Source: Amorphochlora amoebiformis
Lineage: Eukaryota > Cercozoa > Chlorarachniophyceae
Direction: 5' to 3'
Assembly: GCA_054601695.1 (NCBI GenBank)
Contig: BAAHQB010000102.1
Location: forward strand, 434,001 to 498,000
DNA length: 64,000 bases
Notes under the pieces: generated by a model
Databases searched by the model: none
What the model was told of the DNA's origin: nothing
What the model saw: the letters and a program-made list of their open reading frames with translations, nothing else
Shown: piece by piece, positions 33,664 through 64,000 of the stretch
How the letters are laid out: every line of letters begins with the position of its first letter
Position numbering within the stretch: position 1 is the first letter of the stretch
Position numbers and translations under genes: made by a program

Positions 33664-33770
33664 CATATATATAAATATATTATATATATATATACATATA
33701 TATTCATCAGGGTTTTAACAGCTGGCAAGAAGCAATCGACAGAATGGACGGCTATGATAGAATGGATTAA
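24943..33770 (+). CDS. Small two-helix membrane protein with N-terminal signal-like segment, 6 exons
   Basis: Exons: 24943-25045 (tentative), 26652-26710, 28741-28795, 29222-29279, 32325-32406, 33711-33770. Phases agree and give about 138 residues. Exon 1 encodes [20 protein letters not shown], a typical secretory signal peptide, so the product may enter the ER or, in an alga with a complex plastid, the plastid. The mature part has two hydrophobic runs, [16 protein letters not shown] and [20 protein letters not shown], and a soluble end [19 protein letters not shown]. The family is not recognised. Exon 2 ends EVPFGSS and exon 3 begins VPFG, so the exon 2 donor might instead be GAA|GTTCCG at 26692. 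The gene spans 8.8 kb for about 0.4 kb of code, and its introns hold the largest arrays in the window. Confidence 0.6.
25046..25450. other. GC-richer island with conflicting splice signals
   Basis: Plus strand: branch-like TACTGAC then AAGCAG|CGAGG (25095-25110) and a donor at 25153. Minus strand: strong donors CACCAG|GTGAGT (25283) and GCGGAAG|GTGAGC (25138). All frames are short and open, so it may be leader exons of either neighbour. No product is proposed. Confidence 0.3.
25971..26651 (+). repeat. 31-bp tandem array derived from the acceptor of exon 2 (24943 gene)
   Basis: About 22 units of 31 bp. Each holds atgcctatatcatatgtata and ends cgtacag. The true acceptor TATACGTGCAG|CTATCAAG is the last member. 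Variants at the base after the AG (caatatg or ctatatg) spread in blocks. Each unit carries a usable acceptor-like TACAG. Confidence 0.93.
27306..28736 (+). repeat. Telomere-like CCCTAA array in intron 2 of the 24943 gene
   Basis: About 1.4 kb of CCCTAA with ordered variants (CCTAGCCCTAACC, TAACCTTAAACCTAG, CCAGACCCTTGCC) forming higher-order units of 246 to 407 bp. The sense strand reads CCCTAA. It ends CCCTAACGTAATTGGCAG at the exon 3 acceptor. Confidence 0.95.
27594..28619 (+). repeat. Four copies of the 44-bp element within the CCCTAA array
   Basis: Copies at 27594-27637, 27923-27966, 28330-28373 and 28576-28619: gagtcaatggtcctagg, then actaaga or actaaaa, then gatgctgaataatctgatcc. Reverse complement of 3444-3487 in era with few changes. 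Confidence 0.9.
29079..29101 (+). repeat. Copy of the acceptor edge of exon 4 (24943 gene)
   Basis: taggatcaggaattgagata matches taggatcagggtttgagatc at the true acceptor (29219-29239). Confidence 0.8.
29312..29510 (+). repeat. Three copies of the donor edge of exon 4 (24943 gene)
   Basis: Copies of gtttttggggttattccccc plus tgagaggt near 29314, 29392 and 29470, decaying with distance from the true exon edge (29254-29283). Together with 29079 this exon is copied outward on both sides. Confidence 0.88.
29790..31172 (+). repeat. 1.4-kb CT-rich tract
   Basis: Almost pure C/T (ctctctctccc). It lies in intron 4 of the 24943 gene, pyrimidine on the sense strand. The 500-residue Ser/Leu/Pro frame and its Arg/Glu minus shadow are artefacts. 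Confidence 0.95.
31213..32240 (+). repeat. Seven copies of the acceptor edge of exon 5 (24943 gene)
   Basis: Each copy has tatagtcctctatggttacc then cattcatataatatatacat and variable TA/CA repeat, about 150 bp per unit. Copies lie near 31214, 31443, 31592, 31734, 31889, 32069 and 32216. The first 22 exon bases and the AG are kept. Confidence 0.93.
32451..33245 (+). repeat. Ten copies of the donor edge of exon 5 (24943 gene)
   Basis: Ten near-identical 50-base copies of cccttcggctatttggctat through gggagttcag plus donor gtatatataag, separated by (TA)n of 20 to 60 bp. The true edge is 32369-32420. Confidence 0.95.
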
Positions 33771-33920
33771 CCGCCATCAAACAAACATTTCATAATTGTT
33801 ATTTAATTGCAATGCCTACTGCAAAAACTATCGAAACACGTTACATACCTCAATTATCTAGTCTATTAGTCAGATTACCGAATGCTATTATATGTAATAT
33901 ATATATATATATATATCTAG

Positions 33921-33951
<31 letters not shown>

Positions 33952-34361
33952 TATATATATATATATATGTATGTATCTATACAATATATATACACACATA
34001 TCTAGATATATGTATATATATATATATGTATATATGTATATTACATCTGAAAAAGATTTAAGTAATAACCAGGGAAGATCACATGAATTCAAATCGGTTT
34101 TGAATACACTACTACAACTAGTACAATAATTATTAATTCAATGATATTTGAGTACTGTACGGCTGCCACTGACTTGTGTATATGTTCGAATGCATACATT
34201 ACGGTCACTGGAATATCGTGAATTACTAAATTTCAATTCAAAATCAAATACGGTTCTGAACTTCTGATCATGAGCCGATATCCTGCCACGTGATAACTAG
34301 ATAATACCTAAAAATATGTGGATATATAATAATACTGTACTACTGTAGAGTCTACATGTAG
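33771..34361. other. Convergent spacer
   Basis: Between the stop of the 24943 gene and the stop of the 34362 gene. Non-repetitive except for a TA block (33890-34050). No gene seen. Confidence 0.6.
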
Positions 34362-50176
<15,815 letters not shown>

Positions 50177-50323
50177 ATTACGCCAAGGGTAAAGGAAGAG
50201 AGACAGCGAAAAGATTGAGAGAAGGAGAAAGAAGAGAGAGATCGATTAAGAGAGAGAGAGATATTGAGAAAGAGAGGGGGTGGGGGGGGGTTAGAAGGGG
50301 GGGGGGGTTAGCGAGATTGTCGC

Positions 50324-50535
50324 TTACTCTTCGAAGTGTGTTTGCCAAAGTTTCATCTTCCGCTTTTTTTGCATGTCTAGCTTTGCTTGGACCTTTGCTA
50401 GGGATTCGTTCTGAATGTATGTATTTATAAATTATATATATGTATGTATGTATATATAGATATATGTATGTATATATATATGTATATATATATATATATG
50501 TGTATATATATATATATGTATGTATATATATATTG

Positions 50536-50622
<87 letters not shown>

Positions 50623-50745
50623 GCATATCCAATGATGATGTACAAAATAGATATTGAACTTACACATACAGATACATGCATGTATTATACATACACACGC
50701 ATATTATATTATATATATATATTATATATATATATATATATATAC

Positions 50746-50809
<64 letters not shown>

Positions 50810-51092
50810 TATATATAATATATATATATATATACATTCATCTGACCTTATAATCCTTAAGGATCTTGTTCTTCTGGAGATCCCAGGACTCCACTATAGA
50901 TACCTACGGGTGTTTCTTGGTTTAGCTTGGGTTAAGCTTGGATAAGCTTGGATAAGGGTGGATATGCATGTATATATATCTGTGGAATATATATATATAT
51001 ATATATATATATATCAAATATGTATATATATATATATATAACATATAATATTATATACGTATACATGTATGTATAAATATACAATATATCTG

Positions 51093-51130
<38 letters not shown>

Positions 51131-51148
51131 GTGTACACACGTATATAC

Positions 51149-51207
<59 letters not shown>

Positions 51208-51231
51208 GTGTACACACGTATATACATGTGT

Positions 51232-51301
<70 letters not shown>

Positions 51302-51332
51302 TATATGTCCATGTAAAATATATTATACATAT

Positions 51333-51373
<41 letters not shown>

Positions 51374-51737
51374 TACATACATATACACATATATATAATA
51401 TATGTGTACATATGTATATATATATATATATATATAACATATACATACATACATACGTACATATACACATATACATATACAAACACGTATACATATACAA
51501 ACACGTACACATATTCGTTAATCCGGGTTAGATTTAGGTGATATTAGAGTTAATTCTACCTCTCGCTGCCTTTGTAGTTGTTCTAATACCTTGTCTAGTC
51601 TATTAAAGGTTAATTAAATTAGTCTATTATAAATAGATATAATTAAGTTAAAGTGGGTTAGGCTGAGGGCAGGGTTTTGGAGTAAGGTTAGGGTTATATA
51701 AATATATTGTATATATGTTAAATGTATAAATATATGA

Positions 51738-51775
<38 letters not shown>

Positions 51776-51870
51776 GTCTTGTATATATATTTAAAATGAA
51801 TGTATATATTTATAGATATATATTTATTTCTATATTGAATAATGTCTTGCTGTGGTTGAAATGAGAGTCG

Positions 51871-51902
<32 letters not shown>

Positions 51903-52066
51903 ACATATATGTATATATACACATATACATATATAAATACATATATATATATATATACATATATACATATATATATATATATACACAATATATATATACA
52001 TAGATTATATCCTTAATACCTGGAAACCCGATCGCACACAACCGTAACCTATTTATGTATATAATA

Positions 52067-52102
<36 letters not shown>

Positions 52103-52622
52103 CGATAAATAAATATATATATATATATATTTATATATTAACATATATACACATATATACACATATATACAAATATATATACATAAATTGCCACACACAT
52201 CCTTTTATTCAAATCAATCACCATGCGCCCAAAGAGTGACATTATATATCCATAAGTCTATTCCCTGTCCCCCCGCTGTCCTCTCCTCTCGCTCCCCATC
52301 TCTTTTCCTCCTTTTTTCCCCTCCCAACGCTGTTTCTCTCTCTATATTGTGTTCATCCTTCTCTGTTCACACTTCTCTGTTCACACTTCTCTGTTCACAC
52401 TTCTCTGTTCACCCCTCCCTGTTAACGTAAGGCTCCGGCTAGAGCGTTAGGGTTAGTATTAGGGGGTTTGGTAGGGTTAGAGGGCTAGATACTCCGGTCG
52501 TGAAGGTTTGTACATTTTCTTTTAGGCGTTTCCACGACTGGTGTATATGTTTCGTGTGTATATGTGGGTACGTGATGTTTTATATATGTGTGTATATATT
52601 TTAAAATATATATATCTATATA

Positions 52623-52676
<54 letters not shown>

Positions 52677-52890
52677 TGCGTGTGTATAATATTAGTGTAT
52701 GTATGGTGTATATCTCATGAATGTGTTTATTCTTTTGTATGTATATGCATATGTCATATAAATATTAATTTATGCATATTTATATTCATATGCAGCGTAT
52801 ACGAACATTATATTTTTTCCATGTATACCTATGTTCAACACATAAATGTATACAAATGTAAATATAATATATATACATATATATATACAC

Positions 52891-52958
<68 letters not shown>

Positions 52959-53294
52959 ACACACACAGAATCACACACAGAAACACACACAGAAACACAC
53001 ACAAACACACACAGTAACACGCACAGAAATACACACAGAAACACACACACAACCCTGCTATGCGCCTCAAGATCCCGATATGATATCACTGCAGCGGCCG
53101 CACGCCTAAAACACAACCCCAAAAACCCATCAGGTACATCAAATATTATATATATATATATATATTATGTATATATATATTATATACATATATATAAATA
53201 TATCAATATATCCATATATACATATATTATATATATATATATATATATATACATATATATTTATATATATATACAGACATCATGTTAGGTATAA

Positions 53295-53328
<34 letters not shown>

Positions 53329-53520
53329 TTTACACACATATTTACAATTCCGTACATGTGTATTGTATGTATATGTATATTTATGTAATCGAATCAGCTC
53401 CACGCACTGAGTGAGCATCAACAGTCGTTTCTCCACGTTCTTAGCCTCGAGGAGATTTTTCGCATTGCTCTCCCGGATGCGTCTCCAGTCACCCTCATAT
53501 CTGACAAACCATCGCAACAT
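50324..53520 (-). CDS. Small coiled-coil protein, 7 exons
   Basis: Exons: 53408-53520, 53054-53105, 52493-52537, 52020-52048, 51560-51599, 50847-50903, 50324-50410. They total 423 nt, or 140 residues, all in phase. The product is helical with heptad-like runs, such as [34 protein letters not shown] and [20 protein letters not shown], ending QTHFEE. The size and coil content recall subunits of vesicle-tethering complexes such as BLOC-1, but no specific family was recognised. The ATG follows CGATGTAGGTG, which may be a leader-intron acceptor; an alternative upstream ATG (53690 region, MATFRKIPFPKL) does not join in phase. The first donor GTGCGT is shared with era exon 8. Confidence 0.75.
52377..52420. 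repeat. 15-bp tandem repeat (tctctgttcacactt)
   Basis: About four units in intron 2 of the coiled-coil gene, next to a C/T-rich stretch (52260-52345). Confidence 0.75.
52447..52490 (-). repeat. Degenerate telomere-like stretch after exon 3 of the coiled-coil gene
   Basis: gttagggttagtattagggg; the sense strand reads GTATCTAGCCCTCTAACCC right after the donor. A similar weak stretch lies at 51640-51700. Confidence 0.7.
52955..53052. repeat. CA-rich minisatellite (agaaacacacac)
   Basis: Irregular 10 to 12 bp units next to exon 2 of the coiled-coil gene. Confidence 0.75.
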
Positions 53521-53707
53521 CACCTACATCGAAACTTCCCCCCCTATCCCTCGTTCCCTCATCCCAAAGCGACGAAATCTACAAGTACATTTAAGCTGTA
53601 TACACATCTACCGGCCTCTAGAACGGTCACACCCGCGCAATCCCATAAAGAGTTTCGGAAATGGTATTTTCCGGAACGTCGCCATACCTCCCAAGGGTTA
53701 GGGTGGA

Positions 53708-54166
53708 TTACTTTTGGAGGAGGGAAGCCCCAGCAGCCTCGTTTGGAAGGATTGCTGTCTCCGAAGCCGATAATGTCTGCGAGGGGTAGCCCTGTGTGAG
53801 CTTTGCAATGGCGGAGTTGAAACCCTGCAGGATCGACTTCATCGTGTTTGCTTCTCCGGGAGCCGGAGACTGGGGAATCTGACCGCGGAGCGATGCCAGC
53901 TGATCCGAGGAAAAATCTGAGACCAATCGCTTCTTTTCGAGGTCGAAGGCTGTCTGGCCGCTCGCAGACTCGATTATGAGCTCATACTTGGACTTGGAGA
54001 ACCCGATTCCCTTGGCCGATCTCGCGACCTCTGGGCCCAACTCAGCGGTATGAAGTACCCTCCCGGATTCTCCATCCTTCAGAGTCAAAAGACCAGCATG
54101 TGAAAAGTGCGCCGAGAGCGTTCCGTCGGGCGATACGGTGTCAAAGAGGACGCCCGAAGCAGACAT
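53708..54166 (-). CDS. Intronless 152-residue protein of unknown function
   Basis: A single uninterrupted frame from ATG (54166, MSASGVLFDTVSPDGTL) to TAA (53708). The first half reads like beta strands (FDTVSPDGTLSAHFSHAGLL, then SGRVLHTAEL). The second half is Ser/Ala-rich and ends SASETAILPNEAAGASLLQK. The frame stays open 28 codons upstream, but the Met at 54166 best fits the fold. Composition is GC-richer and free of repeats, unlike its spliced neighbours. No family was recognised. It sits 187 bp upstream of the coiled-coil gene on the same strand and is divergent from the membrane-protein gene. Confidence 0.6.
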   Translation of the reverse strand: MSASGVLFDTVSPDGTLSAHFSHAGLLTLKDGESGRVLHTAELGPEVARSAKGIGFSKSKYELIIESASGQTAFDLEKKRLVSDFSSDQLASLRGQIPQSPAPGEANTMKSILQGFNSAIAKLTQGYPSQTLSASETAILPNEAAGASLLQK

Positions 54167-54580
54167 GGGGGTCGGGGTCCACGCGTGTGGATGCCGAAGA
54201 AATGATGTCGGGAGAAAACTGAAGAAATATATTCTCGGCGTAGCTGGCACGTGTCGTGCTTTGGCGCCGAATGGTGTTGGAGTGGCTGTCCCCGCTCTTT
54301 CTGGCCGGCGGGTAGGGCATCATGAATACCTCCCGGTCACGATAGGGTCTGAGACCATTGTAAATATTTGTAATGTTTACAGATACGTATTTTGCTCGGC
54401 GTCATGCTGGGAATTGTACCAGGAATTCTCTGAGTCGGGTAATCGTTTTCGAGTACACTCGGAACCCCTTCCCGCGCCCATTCCATCCCTCACATATCGA
54501 CCGCAAGTCACTCATATATCTTGATTCCAATAGATGTCTTCATCCTGGCGGGATATTGCGGATTTCGAGGTTTATTGTGC
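54167..54580. promoter_or_regulatory. Divergent spacer
   Basis: Non-repetitive DNA between two divergent genes. A plus frame (54138-54524) is the shadow of the minus gene plus non-coding sequence. Confidence 0.35.
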
Positions 54581-58299
<3,719 letters not shown>

Positions 58300-58879
58300 A
58301 GTAAGCGTACGTTGGCATATTCTAGATGTTGAATATTCATTATCTAGATTATTGAATTTATGATAAAAAAAATTCCACGCTGTGTTCTACGTTCACAGAT
58401 AATCATTGCCACGGGACACTAGGCCAGTTTACGTCATGATGAGTCTGGTCTCTGGTATTGGAGTCTGAAACAGTCTAGAGTTGTCTTAATGAGCATAGAT
58501 GTACCGTCTGTGTCTGCCGAGTCTACGTATAGTGTATCATAGATATACCTACTAGACCTAGTTTACGAATAACATAATCATATAGATCACGTTGCGGATC
58601 ATACTCTAGATACTGTGGAGTCCGCGAAATTTTAAATTGAGAGCTAGGTTCTAGAGGTTTGATCAATTTCAAATTCATCTAATTTAAATCTAGAAATAGA
58701 TTAACATTAATCCTCGTGGCTCGTGGTGTATAACACTAGTCATGGTCCGGATGATGCCCAGCGCTACCAGGGTTCGATTTCCTTTAGCGAGTCTGGATTT
58801 TCTTTCTTAGCTTTTTGACAACGGTTACGATTGAATTCCTTAATATGTACATATATATATTTACACATACATATGTATG

Positions 58880-58910
<31 letters not shown>

Positions 58911-58912
58911 GT

Positions 58913-58969
<57 letters not shown>

Positions 58970-59120
58970 CCATACATAAATTATATATATATATATATAT
59001 ATATGTATACATCTAATATATACTTGTGTAGTAGGCTGTATAGCACTGAAAACATATTCCATTTATACCGAAATTTTATACACACGCACATATGTACATA
59101 CATGTACCATATATCCTATG

Positions 59121-59173
<53 letters not shown>

Positions 59174-59260
59174 TGAAAATATATGTGATACACATAAATA
59201 TGTATATTTTGTATAATGTATGTATAAATTATATGCACACACACACACATACATATATAT

Positions 59261-59359
<99 letters not shown>

Positions 59360-59608
59360 TATATATAACCTACACATTGACATATCTAGCACATACATGT
59401 ATACACACATGCATATGATGCTTATATCTGGTATATATATATATTAGATATATACTACTACATATGTATATATATTATATAAAAATATATATATACATAC
59501 ATATAAATGCATATATATATATATACATGTATATATATATATATATCTATATTCGTATATCCACTACATATTAATATATATGTATATATATATATATATA
59601 TATATAAC

Positions 59609-59652
<44 letters not shown>

Positions 59653-59657
59653 CATGC
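58300..59657. other. Convergent spacer
   Basis: Non-repetitive AT-rich DNA to 58850, then (TA)n to 59650 with no coding signal. A tRNA-like ggttcgatttcc at 58770 does not fold convincingly. Confidence 0.6.
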
Positions 59658-63982
<4,325 letters not shown>

Positions 63983-64000
63983 CTATGAAAGGGGGGTTTA

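Noticed and set aside
54138-54524. Plus-strand 128-residue frame
   Set aside because: Overlaps the intronless minus gene and has no splice or homology support.
58700-58790. tRNA gene (ggttcgatttcc resembles a B box)
   Set aside because: The closing T-arm pair and the acceptor stem do not pair well and no convincing A box or anticodon arm was found.

Overview
The window is nuclear DNA of a microbial eukaryote with spliceosomal introns. Genes are broken into many short exons (13 to 230 nt) joined at GT...AG introns. Introns are filled with (TA)n microsatellite, telomere-like CCCTAA/TTAGGG repeats, CT or GA tracts and tandem copies of exon edges. The telomere motif is TTAGGG. The malonyl-CoA transacylase resembles the plastid-type enzyme of plants and algae, so an algal ancestry is likely. 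The lineage itself cannot be fixed from the sequence. Most open frames in the window are TA, CT or telomere repeat read through and are not genes. All gene models below come from hand splicing: acceptor AG, donor GT and codon phase agree at nearly every junction.

Layout. 652-9249 (-): Era-family GTPase, at least 12 exons, 3' end outside the window. 9357-9898 (+): tentative small membrane protein, divergent from era. 10480-21217 (+): complete 16-exon fabD. 22341-24512 (-): complete 9-exon HMG-box protein, convergent with fabD. 24943-33770 (+): small two-helix membrane protein of unknown function whose introns hold the largest repeat arrays. 34362-50176 (-): 24-exon gene for a 417-residue protein with a C1-like zinc finger and acidic and lysine-rich tails. 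50324-53520 (-): 140-residue coiled-coil protein. 53708-54166 (-): intronless 152-residue protein. 54581-58299 (+): multi-pass membrane protein. 59658-63982 (-): 3' part of an unrecognised gene that continues past the right edge.

The striking content is in the introns. (1) Every telomere-like array lies in or beside a transcribed region and reads CCCTAA on the sense strand, on both DNA strands, often ending just before a splice acceptor. A 44-bp non-telomeric element is embedded in the arrays of two different genes in the same sense orientation. (2) At least fifteen exons have one or both edges, including the splice junction, copied outward into the flanking intron, with up to ten copies separated by (TA)n. 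(3) (TA)n often begins at the donor GTATAT and ends at the acceptor TATATAG. Together these suggest introns that grow by repeated copying of exon borders and by spread of telomere-like sequence. No pathway or operon links the genes. They look like ordinary housekeeping and unknown genes set in expanded introns.
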